Shown here: positions 15,829 to 24,089 of the stretch, piece by piece
Layout: each line of letters opens with the position of its first letter
How positions within the stretch are numbered: the first letter of the stretch is position 1
Assembly (NCBI GenBank): GCA_026708265.1
Contig: JAPOVI010000402.1
Span: forward strand, 1-37,046
DNA: 37,046 bases
Direction: 5' to 3'
From: Acidobacteriota bacterium
Lineage (GTDB): Bacteria > Acidobacteriota > Vicinamibacteria > Vicinamibacterales > UBA8438
The notes under the pieces: generated by a model
What the model was told of the DNA's origin: nothing
What the model saw: the letters and a program-made list of their open reading frames with translations, nothing else
Databases searched by the model: none
Made by a program: the position numbers and the translations under genes

Positions 15829-15852
15829 AGGCCGCACCCACTTGCGAAATGA
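15829..15852 (+). pseudogene. C-terminal remnant of a Vgb-like gene
   Basis: The in-frame codons read RPHPLAK and stop, identical to the last seven residues and stop position of the protein at 6237-8465. They end ten bases before the amidohydrolase ATG. The match is short, so it is a suggestive trace: the tail of a former paralogue whose body is gone or lies across the integrated element. Confidence 0.4.
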
Positions 15853-15861
15853 GGAGTGACG

Positions 15862-16995
15862 ATGAATGACATCACGCGACGGACGTTCTTCGGTCGAGCG
15901 GCGGCGGGGGCCCTCGGGGCCGCGGCGGTAACGGCTGGTCTGCCCGGCTCGATGCGCGCTCGTGCCCGGGCCCAGCGCACGGCCGCGCCCAGCGGTCCTC
16001 GCGCCGACTGGCTGGCGTTGACCGACGAGGAGGTGCTCGAGCCGGAGCTGCCCATCATCGACCCGCACCACCATCTGTGGGATCGCCCCGGCAACCGCTA
16101 CCTGCTGGAGGGGCTGCTCGAGGACACGAACACGCACAACGTCCGGCAGACCGTCTTCGTCGAGTGCAGCGCGATGTATCGGGCGGACGGTCCGGAGGAG
16201 CTCCGTGTCGTGGGCGAGACGGAGTTCGTGCAGGGCGTCGCCGCCATGAGCGCGAGCGGCCAGTACGGCGAGACCCGGGTAGCGACCGGCATCGTGGGTT
16301 CGGCAGACCTGCTCCTCGGTGATCGCGTGGCGCCGGTGCTCGAGGCGCAGATCGCGGCCAGCCCCCAGCGCTTCCGCGGCGTCCGCCATCGTGCCGCCTG
16401 GGCGGAGCCGCCCGTCGTGGCGCGGCGTCCGGCCGGGCCCGAGCACCTGCTGCTCGATCCCGAGTTCCGTCGCGGCTACGCGCACCTGCGCCCCTACGGG
16501 CTCACGTTCGAGGGCTGGGTCTATCACACCCACATCGCCGACCTGGGCGACCTGGCGGACGCGTTCCCCGACACCATCATCATCTTCAACCACCTCGGCG
16601 GGCCCATCGGGATCGGGCCCTACGCCGGACGCCGCGACGAGGTGTTCGAGGTCTGGAAGCCGGCCGTGACCGAGCTGGCCCGGCGTCCGAACGTGGTGGC
16701 GAAGGTGGGCGGGATCCAGATGGTCGTGAACGGCTACGGCTGGCACGAGCGCGACCGGCCGCCGACCTCGGACGAGTTGCTCGAGGCCAACGGCGACTGG
16801 TACCGCCACATCATCGAGGCGTTCGGGCCGCGGCGCTGCATGTTCGAGAGCAACTTCCCGGTCGACAAGCTGTCGTGCTCGTACACCGTGCTCTGGAACC
16901 AGTTCAAGAAGCTGACGCGGGGGTTCTCGGCCGACGAGCGGGCGGCGATGTTCCACGACACCGCGCTGCGGGTCTACCGGCTCCCGCGGGTCTGA
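15862..16995 (+). CDS. Tat-exported amidohydrolase-2 family protein
   Basis: A 377-residue metal-dependent hydrolase or lactonase. The N-terminus has a twin-arginine signal (TRRTFFGRAAAGALGAAA, R6-R7) ending near residue 38, so the folded enzyme should be exported by Tat. The TIM-barrel amidohydrolase-2 domain starts at IIDPHHHLWD (metal pair H69 and H71). It continues through YHTHIADLGDL and IIIFNHLGGP to CMFESNFPVDK near the end, where the last metal-binding acid is expected. Relatives include aromatic-ring decarboxylases and sulfomuconolactone or rhamnonolactone hydrolases; the substrate here is unknown. The start is the ATG six bases after GAGGAG; a GTG two codons earlier is too close to that site. 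Confidence 0.9.
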   Translation: MNDITRRTFFGRAAAGALGAAAVTAGLPGSMRARARAQRTAAPSGPRADWLALTDEEVLEPELPIIDPHHHLWDRPGNRYLLEGLLEDTNTHNVRQTVFVECSAMYRADGPEELRVVGETEFVQGVAAMSASGQYGETRVATGIVGSADLLLGDRVAPVLEAQIAASPQRFRGVRHRAAWAEPPVVARRPAGPEHLLLDPEFRRGYAHLRPYGLTFEGWVYHTHIADLGDLADAFPDTIIIFNHLGGPIGIGPYAGRRDEVFEVWKPAVTELARRPNVVAKVGGIQMVVNGYGWHERDRPPTSDELLEANGDWYRHIIEAFGPRRCMFESNFPVDKLSCSYTVLWNQFKKLTRGFSADERAAMFHDTALRVYRLPRV

Positions 16996-17016
16996 CGGGA
17001 CCTGGGAGCAGAAGCC

Positions 17017-17454
17017 ATGCCCGGCAGGAAGCCTCTCGCCAAGCCGGCCGACGGGCCGGTCCTGCTTTCGGGCGGCAACCCCCAGATCGCGAAGGCCGAC
17101 GGCGACGCCCCCGTGCAGGCGTACATCGCGGCCATGCCGGGCTGGAAGAGCGACTTCGGCCGCCGCCTCGACGAGCTCATCGTGCGCACGGTGCCCGGCG
17201 TGCGCAAGTGCGTGCGGTGGAACTCGCCCTTCTACGGCGTCGAGGGCAAGGGCTGGTTCCTGAACGTCCACGTCTTCACCCGCTACGTGAAGGTGACGTT
17301 CTTCTACGGCGCGTCGCTTCGACCCGTCCCGCCCGGCGCGGGCAAGGACGAGAACTCGCGCTGGGTGGACATCTACGAGGGCGGCCTGGACGAGGTGCAG
17401 ATGGCGACCTGGGTCCGGCAGGCGGCCGCCGTCCCCGGCTGGGATCTCACCTGA
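17017..17454 (+). CDS. DUF1801 (YdhG-like) domain protein
   Basis: A 145-residue cytosolic protein. Residues about 25-140 contain the DUF1801 pattern: VQAYIAAMPGWKSDFGRRLDEL, then VPGVRKCVRWNSPFYGVEGKGWF and the strand pair VKVTFFYGASLRPVP. The family shares the fold of frataxin-like YdhG proteins and has no agreed function. It follows the amidohydrolase by 21 bases on the same strand and may be co-transcribed with it. AGGAAGC-type purines are weak before the ATG, but the length matches the family. Confidence 0.85.
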   Translation: MPGRKPLAKPADGPVLLSGGNPQIAKADGDAPVQAYIAAMPGWKSDFGRRLDELIVRTVPGVRKCVRWNSPFYGVEGKGWFLNVHVFTRYVKVTFFYGASLRPVPPGAGKDENSRWVDIYEGGLDEVQMATWVRQAAAVPGWDLT

Positions 17455-17470
17455 TTCCCCGAGCGCCGTT

Positions 17471-17505
17471 CCGAGCGGAGCCGCAGGCGACGAACGGCGG
17501 GCTAG
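17471..17505. repeat. 35-bp dispersed repeat, copy 1
   Basis: These 35 bases, beginning CCGAGCGGAGCCGCAGGCGA, are identical to 34535-34569, 17 kb away. Both copies are intergenic and in the same orientation, and both lie next to a hairpin. Confidence 0.85.
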
Positions 17506-17540
17506 CGCCGCCAACCCGTCGCAGGCTCCGGGTCGGCCCC

Positions 17541-17596
17541 AGCCCCCACCGGCCCAGGAGCTTGCGAAGCTCCTAGGCTCCGACGGCCGATGGGGG
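17541..17596. repeat. nested hairpin before the sialidase-like gene
   Basis: An inner perfect stem AGGAGCTT-GCG-AAGCTCCT is enclosed by an outer stem of about 11 pairs, CCCCACCGGCC against GGCCGATGGGG, with one mismatch. It lies directly before the start of the sialidase-like gene and could be a terminator of the upstream pair or a leader structure, though no T-run follows it. Confidence 0.6.
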
Positions 17597-17611
17597 TAAG
17601 GTAGGCTCGTG

Positions 17612-18763
17612 ATGGTCACGGTGCTGCGATCCGGCCGTGCGGCCGTCGCGGTCCTGGCGTTCGCCGGCGTCACCTGGGCGGGCGTCTCGTCCGGCCCGGC
17701 GGCCGAGCCGTCACGGGCGGATGTCGCGACGCTCCGGATTCCCGAGGGCGGCCGGATGCCCCGGGCCGTCGTCGACGCCGAGGGCACCGTGCACCTCGTC
17801 TATGTCGCGGACGGGACCGACCGTGGCAACCTGTTCCATGTGACCCGCGCTTCGGGCGCCCCCGGCTGGTCCGAGCCGCAACCGGTGAACAGCCGGGCGC
17901 TCTCGGTATCCGGGGTCGGGCCGATCGACGGCGCGCAGCTTGCGATCGGGCCTGACGGTCGAGTCCATGCCGTCTGGCTGCAGTCGGAACCCGCGCGATT
18001 CATCTACACGCGCAGCCGCGAGAACGGTTCCGGCTTCGAGCCGCAGCGTGAGCTCTCGACCGGGGACGAAGGCGACCTCGAAGCCGGTCCGGCCGTCGCC
18101 GTCGACCGTGCGGGCGACATCTTCGTCTTCTGGCATGCCGGCGCCGACGAGGACGCCCGGCGCAGCGTGTACCTGACCGCGTCGCGCGACGGAGGGACGA
18201 CCTTCGAGCCGGCGCGCCGCGTCAGTCCGGACGTGGAGGGAGCGTGCGCCTGCTGCGGCCTGTCCGCGATGAGCGACGCCGCCGGCGCCGTGCGCGTCTC
18301 GTACCGCGCGGCGGGCGCCAACGTACATCGCGGGCAGCGACTGCTGACGTCGACGGACGCCGGGCGCACCTTTGCCGACCGGCTGGTCGATCCCTGGACG
18401 CTGGCGGCATGCCCGGTGTCGACCACGACCCTGGCGGCCGGTCCGGGCGGCCCGACGGTGGCATGGGAGACCGAGGGGCAGGTCCACTTCGCCGACGTCG
18501 ACCGGCTCGACGCCGTGCGTTCGCCGCCGGGGCGGGCCCGCTTCCGGCGCAAGAACCCCGTCGTCGCGGTCGACTCGCGCGGGGACACGCTGCTCGCGTG
18601 GGGCGACGGACCGGGTTTCGCATTCGGGGGTTCTCTTCACTGGCAGGTGTTCGATCCGACGGGTCACCCGCTGGGGAAACCCGGTGGCGGGCCGGAGATG
18701 ATCCTCACCGGAAGCGTCGCGGCGGTGGTCGTGCACGACGATCGGTTCCTCGTCATCTACTGA
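17612..18763 (+). CDS. secreted sialidase-like beta-propeller protein
   Basis: A 383-residue exported protein with a signal peptide (about 1-31, ending SGPAAEPS). The body is a six-bladed sialidase-type propeller. Asp-box motifs are visible as SRDGGTTF and STDAGRTF, with WLQSEPARFIYTRSRENGSGF and similar blades before them. A cluster GACACCGLS in the middle adds three cysteines close together, which may form disulfides. No full set of sialidase arginines is visible, so it may bind rather than cut sugars. It immediately precedes the xox-type operon on the same strand, 19 bases apart. ATG at 17612 is preferred; a GTG at 17609 is possible. Confidence 0.75.
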   Translation: MVTVLRSGRAAVAVLAFAGVTWAGVSSGPAAEPSRADVATLRIPEGGRMPRAVVDAEGTVHLVYVADGTDRGNLFHVTRASGAPGWSEPQPVNSRALSVSGVGPIDGAQLAIGPDGRVHAVWLQSEPARFIYTRSRENGSGFEPQRELSTGDEGDLEAGPAVAVDRAGDIFVFWHAGADEDARRSVYLTASRDGGTTFEPARRVSPDVEGACACCGLSAMSDAAGAVRVSYRAAGANVHRGQRLLTSTDAGRTFADRLVDPWTLAACPVSTTTLAAGPGGPTVAWETEGQVHFADVDRLDAVRSPPGRARFRRKNPVVAVDSRGDTLLAWGDGPGFAFGGSLHWQVFDPTGHPLGKPGGGPEMILTGSVAAVVVHDDRFLVIY

Positions 18764-18782
18764 GGAACGGGGAGGCGCTTCC

Positions 18783-19709
18783 ATGCGCGTGAATCGGATT
18801 GTTGCGACGGCCTGCGTGGTGGCGCTCGCGGCGGCGTCCGCCCCGACCGCGCTTGCCCAGCCGCAGCGATCGGTGACGGAGGGCGTCTACACCGCGGACC
18901 AGGCCGCGCGCGGCGGGCAGGTCTACCGGGAGCAGTGCGCGAGCTGCCACGGCGATGCGCTCGAGGGCCTCGTCGGCCCCCCGCTGGTCGGAGACGGCTT
19001 CCTGTCAATCTGGAGTGCGCGGCCGGTCGTGGAGCTCGTCGACAAGATCCACAACACCATGCCCCTCGAGGCGGCGGAGCCTCTCTCCCGGGAGCAGTCG
19101 ATCGACCTGACGGCCTACATCCTGCAGGCGGGCGGGTTCCCGGCCGGGCAGGCGGCGCTGGCCGACGCCACCGTGGCCGAGATCGCGCTCCCGGCCGGTC
19201 CGGGAGCCGCGGCGTCCGCGGGCGGCGGGGACGTGCCGCTGGCTCCGCTCGCCAACCTCGCGCAGTTGATGCGGGCCATCGCCTTCCCGGCGTCGAACAT
19301 CGTGTTCAACGTGCAGATCAAGAATCCCGCGGACGACGTGCCGCCGCCGACGGCCGCCCGGTCCTTCGACTTCGTAGAGTGGGGATCGACGGTCTACCCG
19401 GGCTGGGAGGCCATCGACCTCGCGGCGCTGGCCCTCGCCGAGTCGGCGCCCCTCTTCCTGGTGCCCGGCCGGCGCTGCGAGAACGGCCGGCCGGTTCCGG
19501 TGGAGCGGGCCGACTGGCAGCAGTACACGGGGGCGGTGGTCGAGGCGGGGCGGGCCGCCTACCGGGCATCGCAGTCCCGTGACTGGGACGCCGCCATCGC
19601 GGTCACCGACCAGCTCAACGAGGCCTGCGACAACTGCCACAAGGTGTACCGCGACGCAGGCTCCGAGGGGCGCGGGCAGGGAGCGGACCGCTGCCGGCAG
19701 GACCCCTGA
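18783..19709 (+). CDS. exported cytochrome c - cytochrome c' fusion
   Basis: A 308-residue periplasmic diheme protein. After a signal peptide (1 to about 26, ALAQ) a class I cytochrome c domain carries CASCH at 52-56 with M93 as likely sixth ligand. An Ala/Gly-rich linker (about 137-152) leads to a C-terminal domain of about 150 residues ending with CDNCHKVYR (282-290). There the heme motif lies at the C-terminal end of a four-helix bundle, the layout of cytochrome c'. Class I cytochromes carry electrons; cytochrome c' proteins bind NO or CO and have unclear redox roles. It opens the operon of a PQQ dehydrogenase. GGGGAGG before the ATG gives a strong start. Confidence 0.85.
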   Translation: MRVNRIVATACVVALAAASAPTALAQPQRSVTEGVYTADQAARGGQVYREQCASCHGDALEGLVGPPLVGDGFLSIWSARPVVELVDKIHNTMPLEAAEPLSREQSIDLTAYILQAGGFPAGQAALADATVAEIALPAGPGAAASAGGGDVPLAPLANLAQLMRAIAFPASNIVFNVQIKNPADDVPPPTAARSFDFVEWGSTVYPGWEAIDLAALALAESAPLFLVPGRRCENGRPVPVERADWQQYTGAVVEAGRAAYRASQSRDWDAAIAVTDQLNEACDNCHKVYRDAGSEGRGQGADRCRQDP

Positions 19710-19738
19710 CGGAAGGATCTTCACCGGGAGGAACGACC

Positions 19739-20401
19739 ATGCGCCTGATAACAGTCGTTGCGGCGGCTTCCGTCGTGTTCCTGGCCGCGCCGGGGCTGGC
19801 GCAGGACTGGACCGAGTTCGCCAGCCTGGAGGACCGGTTCACCTGCAACTTCCCGGGCGAGCCGACCGTGACGGAGACCACCTGGACCTCCGAGTTCGGG
19901 GCCGAGCTGCCGGCGCGCGTCTACGCCGCCGAGCGCGGCCCGAGCCGCTACACGGTGACGGTGGCCGACTACAGCCACGCCGAGCGAATCCTCACCGAGC
20001 GGGCCGGCGACTGCCCGCCGGGGGCGGAGCGCTGCAGCGGCGGCGGGTCTACCGGCGAGGGGTACTGGCGGCATGACCTGCGGGGCGCGATGCTCTATGC
20101 GACCTGGACGTTCCTGCAGCGGGACGCCGAGGCGACGCACCTGGGCTACAACTCGCTCGATCGCGTGGAAGGGCACCAGTTGCACCTGACCAATCCCGAC
20201 CGGTCCCGTACGTTCGTGTCGATCTACATGCACGAGAACAAGCTCTACGTCGCGGAGGGCACGGTGCCGCGCGGCTACCCGGAGCCGGCGCTCTTCCAGC
20301 AGTCCCTGGGATGGCTCGACGAGAACGGGAACGGGTTGCGATACGAGTCCCCCTACAACAACGGATTCCCGGCGCCGCCCCGCGTCCCGGCCGTGTTCTA
20401 G
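19739..20401 (+). CDS. secreted protein of unknown function
   Basis: A 220-residue exported protein with a signal peptide (1 to about 21, ending GLAQ). The mature part begins DWTEFASLEDRFTCNFPGEP, similar to the start of small secreted proteins found beside PQQ dehydrogenases, and continues as mixed beta structure with four cysteines (C36, C93, C99 and one near them) that could pair in the periplasm. I recognise no catalytic motif. It sits between the diheme cytochrome and the DUF6152 gene on the same strand, so it probably belongs to the operon. AGGAACG precedes the ATG. Confidence 0.8.
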   Translation: MRLITVVAAASVVFLAAPGLAQDWTEFASLEDRFTCNFPGEPTVTETTWTSEFGAELPARVYAAERGPSRYTVTVADYSHAERILTERAGDCPPGAERCSGGGSTGEGYWRHDLRGAMLYATWTFLQRDAEATHLGYNSLDRVEGHQLHLTNPDRSRTFVSIYMHENKLYVAEGTVPRGYPEPALFQQSLGWLDENGNGLRYESPYNNGFPAPPRVPAVF

Positions 20402-20461
20402 GCAGGAGTGGTGGGCCTGCACCGCCGCCTCGGACGGTCGAAGCCGGTAAGGAGGGTTGTC

Positions 20462-20857
20462 ATGCGGTTCAAACTCGCTCTCGCCGCCATCTGCGCAGTT
20501 GCCTTCGTCTTGCCAGCCTGGGGTCACCATTCCCACGGCAACTACTCGGACGAGTTCACGGACCTCGAGGGCGTGGTCACGGAGCTCCACCTGCTGGTCC
20601 CGCACTCCTGGCTCTACATCGAGGTCGAGGGCCCGGACGGCGAGCCGCAGATCTGGGCGCTCGAGGCCAGCGACCGCAACCACCTGGCCGAGAGCGGCAT
20701 CACCCGCGGCTACCTCGAGCCCGGCGACGCCGTGAAGGCGCGCTGCCATCCCGTCCGGGACGGCTCCCCGGGCTGCCTGCTCGGGTTCCTGAAGGACCCG
20801 GACGGCAACGTGAAGGACTGGGACGGCAACAACGCGCCGGCGCCCGACGACTTCTAG
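20462..20857 (+). CDS. DUF6152 family exported protein
   Basis: A 131-residue protein with a signal peptide (1 to about 21) directly followed by the family-typical GHHSHGNY. It continues GVVTELHLLVPHSWLYIEVEG and ends with GFLKDPDGNVKDWDGNNAP. DUF6152 proteins are small periplasmic beta-barrel (OB-like) proteins often beside PQQ dehydrogenases or cytochromes; the role is unknown, and the N-terminal His run could bind metal. AAGGAGGG precedes the ATG at good spacing, the strongest ribosome binding site in the operon. It ends ten bases before the dehydrogenase. Confidence 0.85.
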   Translation: MRFKLALAAICAVAFVLPAWGHHSHGNYSDEFTDLEGVVTELHLLVPHSWLYIEVEGPDGEPQIWALEASDRNHLAESGITRGYLEPGDAVKARCHPVRDGSPGCLLGFLKDPDGNVKDWDGNNAPAPDDF

Positions 20858-20867
20858 GAGCCTGAAC

Positions 20868-22658
20868 ATGAAGCGAAGCATCTGTGCCGTCGTCGCCCTC
20901 GTACTCGCCTTGCCGCTGGCGATCGCCGCGAACGATGACCTGCAGTCGCGGCAGACCGACGACAACCAGTGGGTGTTGCCCAGCAAGAACTACTCGGCGA
21001 CCCGCTTCAGCTCGCTCGACCAGATTACCGCCGACAACGTCGCCAATCTCACCCAGGTCTGGTCGTTCTCGACGGGCGCCCTGCGCGGCCACGAGGGGCA
21101 GCCCCTCGTGGTGGACTCGACGATGTACGTGCACAGCGCGTACCCCAACCACGTGTACGCCATCGACCTCGCCGAGGAGGGCTGGCCCATCAAGTGGCGC
21201 TACACGCCGGTCCAGGATGACCGCGCCGTGCCGGTCGCCTGCTGCGACCTCGTCCATCGCGGCGTGAACTACGTCGAGGGCCGGATCCTGATGACGACCC
21301 TCGACGGACACGTCCTCGCGCTCGACGCCGAGAGCGGCGAGGAGCTCTGGAAGGTGAGGAACGCCGACCCGCTGCGGGGCGAGACGATGACGATGGCGGG
21401 CCTGGTGGTCAAGGACAGGTACATCGTGGGCGTCTCCGGCGGCGAGTTCGGCATCCGCGGCTGGGTGGCCGCCTACGCCGTCGAGACGGGCGAGCAGCTC
21501 TGGAAGGCCTACAGCATGGGTCCGGACGAGGACGTCCTGCTGGCGCCCGACTTCAACGAGGCCAACCCGCATTACGGGCGCTTCGGGGCGGGCACGGAGA
21601 CCTGGCCGGGCGACCGCTGGCAGAACGGCGGCGGGGCCACCTGGGGCTGGTATGCGTACGACCCCGAGCTCGATCTGGTCTACTACTCGACCGGGAACCC
21701 CGGGACATGGAACCCGACGCCGCGCGAGGGCGACAACAAGTGGTCGATGACGATCTTCGCCCGCGATCCCGATACGGGCGAGGCGAAGTGGGCCTACCAG
21801 ATGACGCCGTGGGACGCCTGGGACTACGACGGCATCAACGAGCACGTGCTGCTCGATCTGACCATCGGCGGGCGCGAGGTGAAGGCCCTCGTGCACTTCG
21901 ACCGCAACGGCTTCGCCTACGTGCTCGACCGCACGGACGGCACGCTGCTGTCGGCCGAGAAGTTCGTGGAGGCCACGAACTGGGCCGAGCGCATCGATCT
22001 GGAGACCGGCCGTCCCGTGGAGGTTCCGGAGAAGCGCACCCGGCAGGGCGTGAACACCCTGGACATCTGCCCCGCCGCCATGGGGGCCAAGAACCAGCAG
22101 CCGGTCTCCTACTCACCCCGCACCGGCCTCATCTATGCCGGCACGAACAACCTGTGCATGAACTACGAGGGCTTCGAGGTGCGCTACATCGCGGGCGCGC
22201 CCTACGTCGGGGCCAACGTGCGCATCTTCGCCGGGCCGGGCGGCTACCAGGGCGAGTTCATGGCCTGGGATCCGGAAGCGGCCGAGAAGGTCTGGGGCAT
22301 CACGGAGCCGTTCCCGGTGTGGACCGGCACGCTGGTCACGGCCGGCGACGTGGCCTTCTACGGAACCATGGACCGCTGGTTCAAGGCCGTCGACGCGCGG
22401 AGCGGCGACATTCTGTGGCAGTCCCGGCTGCCGTCGGGGTCGATCGGCAACCCGATGACGTTCACCGCACCGGACGGCAAGCAGTACGTCGCCATCTACT
22501 CCGGCATCGGCGGGTGGTTCGGCCTCCCCGTCGCGGCGGACCTCTCGCGCGAGGATCCGCTAGGGGCGCTCGGCGCGGTCGGCGCCGCCTACGAGTCGGG
22601 GCTGGACAGGGTGACCTCCGTGGGCGGCACCCTGCACGTCTTCGCGCTCGAGGAGTAG
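20868..22658 (+). CDS. xoxF: XoxF-type PQQ-dependent alcohol dehydrogenase
   Basis: A 596-residue exported enzyme with a signal peptide (1 to about 21) and an eight-bladed PQQ propeller. It would oxidise methanol or another alcohol to the aldehyde in the periplasm. The features are those of XoxF: ALRGHEGQPLV, vicinal cysteines C125-C126 in VACCDLVHRG, E193 in GGEFGIRG and N277 in STGNPGTWNP. In PWDAWDYDGINE the catalytic D319 is followed two residues later by D321, the extra carboxylate that binds a lanthanide; calcium enzymes (MxaF) have alanine there. The protein lacks a heme domain, and its likely electron acceptor is encoded next door. Whether methanol is the true substrate cannot be told from sequence. 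Confidence 0.92.
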   Translation: MKRSICAVVALVLALPLAIAANDDLQSRQTDDNQWVLPSKNYSATRFSSLDQITADNVANLTQVWSFSTGALRGHEGQPLVVDSTMYVHSAYPNHVYAIDLAEEGWPIKWRYTPVQDDRAVPVACCDLVHRGVNYVEGRILMTTLDGHVLALDAESGEELWKVRNADPLRGETMTMAGLVVKDRYIVGVSGGEFGIRGWVAAYAVETGEQLWKAYSMGPDEDVLLAPDFNEANPHYGRFGAGTETWPGDRWQNGGGATWGWYAYDPELDLVYYSTGNPGTWNPTPREGDNKWSMTIFARDPDTGEAKWAYQMTPWDAWDYDGINEHVLLDLTIGGREVKALVHFDRNGFAYVLDRTDGTLLSAEKFVEATNWAERIDLETGRPVEVPEKRTRQGVNTLDICPAAMGAKNQQPVSYSPRTGLIYAGTNNLCMNYEGFEVRYIAGAPYVGANVRIFAGPGGYQGEFMAWDPEAAEKVWGITEPFPVWTGTLVTAGDVAFYGTMDRWFKAVDARSGDILWQSRLPSGSIGNPMTFTAPDGKQYVAIYSGIGGWFGLPVAADLSREDPLGALGAVGAAYESGLDRVTSVGGTLHVFALEE

Positions 22659-22663
22659 GAGTC

Positions 22664-22698
22664 CAGGAGTCCGCACCGCAGAACGGCGCGGACTCCTG
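22664..22698. repeat. palindromic repeat between xoxF and xoxJ-xoxG
   Basis: A perfect 11-bp stem, CAGGAGTCCGC (22664-22674) against GCGGACTCCTG (22688-22698), has a 13-base loop that can pair further. Related elements lie at 34483-34517 and 36460-36486. Inside an operon it could attenuate or process the message. Confidence 0.8.
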
Positions 22699-22715
22699 AG
22701 CGCGCGGAGGTTGCC

Positions 22716-24047
22716 GTGACCCGTACATCAGGACGCGTTGTCGCCGCCGGCCGCGTGGTCGCCGCCGCCGGCACCGCGGTCGCGGTCGGGGCCTGTGCGC
22801 TGCTGGCGGCGCATGCGTTTCCGGCGCATGCGCTCTCGCTGGCCCCGGTGCACGCGCAGGCGCCGACGCTCCGCGTCTGCGGCGATCCCGACAATCTGCC
22901 GTACTCGAACGAGCGGCTCGAGGGGTTCGAGAACCGGATTGCCGCGGTCGTCGCCGACGAGCTCGGCGCCACACCCGTCTACGCCTGGTGGCCCCACCAG
23001 CGCGGTCTGGTCCGGAACACCATCGACGCGGGGACGTGCGACGTGATCTTCGGGGTTCCCGAAGGTCTGGACTTCGTCCTCTGGACGGAGCCGTACTACC
23101 GTTCGTCCTACGCCATGGCCTACCGCAACGACCGGGGCTACGACTTCCGTTCGCTGGATGCGCCGGAGCTCCGGCAGCTCCGCATCGGCGTTCATGTCAA
23201 CACCCCGCCCGAGGAGAGCCTCGCGCGGCGCGGCCTGCTCGACAACATCGCGACCTACTCGCTGTTCTTCGATCCGCGCGGCGATCGGGACCGGCCCCGG
23301 AAGCTGCTCGACGACCTCGTGGCCGGCACGGTGGACGTCGCCGTCGCGTGGGGTCCGCTGGCCGGTTACGCCGCCACCGTATTGAACGCGCCGCTGGAGC
23401 TGGTGCCACTGGCCGATGAGCCGGGGGTGCCGCTCACGTTCGACATCTCGATGGGCGTCGAGAAGGGCAACGAGGCGCTGAAGGGCCGGCTGGAGGCGGC
23501 GATCGACCGGCGGCAGGCCGACATCCTGGCGATCCTGGAAGAGTACGGCGTGCCGCTGGCCGGCACCGACGGCGGCGGATCCGAAACGACGACCCGGAAC
23601 GCCACGCCCGCCTCTCCGGATGCGCCCGCCTCGCCGGACGCGGCGGCATCACCGGGGGCGCCTTCGCCACCGGGCGTCTCGGCCGAGGCTGTACCTCCGG
23701 CCGAGGCCATACCACCGGCAGCCCCCGCGTCGCCGCCCGGGGCACCGAGGTTGAACCCGTTCACGGGCGACGCGGATATGGCCGCGGAGGGCCGGGCCCT
23801 GTATTTCCAGGTCGGCTGTCAGGGCTGCCACGGCGGCGGGGGCGGCGGCGGGATGGCGACCTCCGTGATCGACGACGCCTGGACGTTCGGCAGCGACGAC
23901 GAGGTGCTGTACCGGCTCATCAAGGGCGAGATCCCCGAGCAGACGATGCCGACCGTCTACAACGTGCTCACCGACGACGAGGTCTGGAAGATCCTGGCCT
24001 TCATCCGTTCCGTCTACGCCGGGGACCCCACGAGGATCGACTGGTGA
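22716..24047 (+). CDS. xoxJ: XoxJ-XoxG fusion: binding protein joined to cytochrome c
   Basis: A 443-residue exported protein with three parts. Residues about 50-285 are a periplasmic solute-binding fold of the MxaJ/XoxJ type: LRVCGDPDNLPYSNERLEGFENRIA, CDVIFGVPEGLDFVLWTEPYYRS and the typical GVEKGNEALKGRLE, QADILAILEEYGVPL. A Pro/Ala/Ser linker (about 287-345) follows. Residues about 346-440 are a class I cytochrome c: CQGCH at 368-372, M411 as likely ligand in TMPTVYNVLTDDEVWKILAFI, the expected XoxG features. XoxJ is thought to help mature or activate XoxF, and XoxG accepts its electrons, so both partners are in one chain here. The GTG start and its upstream CGGAGG are chosen. Confidence 0.85.
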   Translation: MTRTSGRVVAAGRVVAAAGTAVAVGACALLAAHAFPAHALSLAPVHAQAPTLRVCGDPDNLPYSNERLEGFENRIAAVVADELGATPVYAWWPHQRGLVRNTIDAGTCDVIFGVPEGLDFVLWTEPYYRSSYAMAYRNDRGYDFRSLDAPELRQLRIGVHVNTPPEESLARRGLLDNIATYSLFFDPRGDRDRPRKLLDDLVAGTVDVAVAWGPLAGYAATVLNAPLELVPLADEPGVPLTFDISMGVEKGNEALKGRLEAAIDRRQADILAILEEYGVPLAGTDGGGSETTTRNATPASPDAPASPDAAASPGAPSPPGVSAEAVPPAEAIPPAAPASPPGAPRLNPFTGDADMAAEGRALYFQVGCQGCHGGGGGGGMATSVIDDAWTFGSDDEVLYRLIKGEIPEQTMPTVYNVLTDDEVWKILAFIRSVYAGDPTRIDW

Positions 24048-24089
24048 GGGCGCCCCGCCAGGGGCAAGCAGGGCCGTCGGAGAACGCCG

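Noticed and set aside
15643..15861. tRNA gene as integration target
   Set aside because: No cloverleaf, T-loop motif or CCA end could be found in this stretch or elsewhere in the window.
15775..17787. 670-residue minus-strand frame across the amidohydrolase and DUF1801 genes
   Set aside because: Shadow of plus-strand genes with recognised domains; no signal or motif of its own.
20868..22658. MxaF (calcium methanol dehydrogenase) assignment
   Set aside because: The residue two after the catalytic Asp is Asp (D321), and the RGHEG and CCD context fits XoxF; no mxaI small-subunit gene lies next to it.
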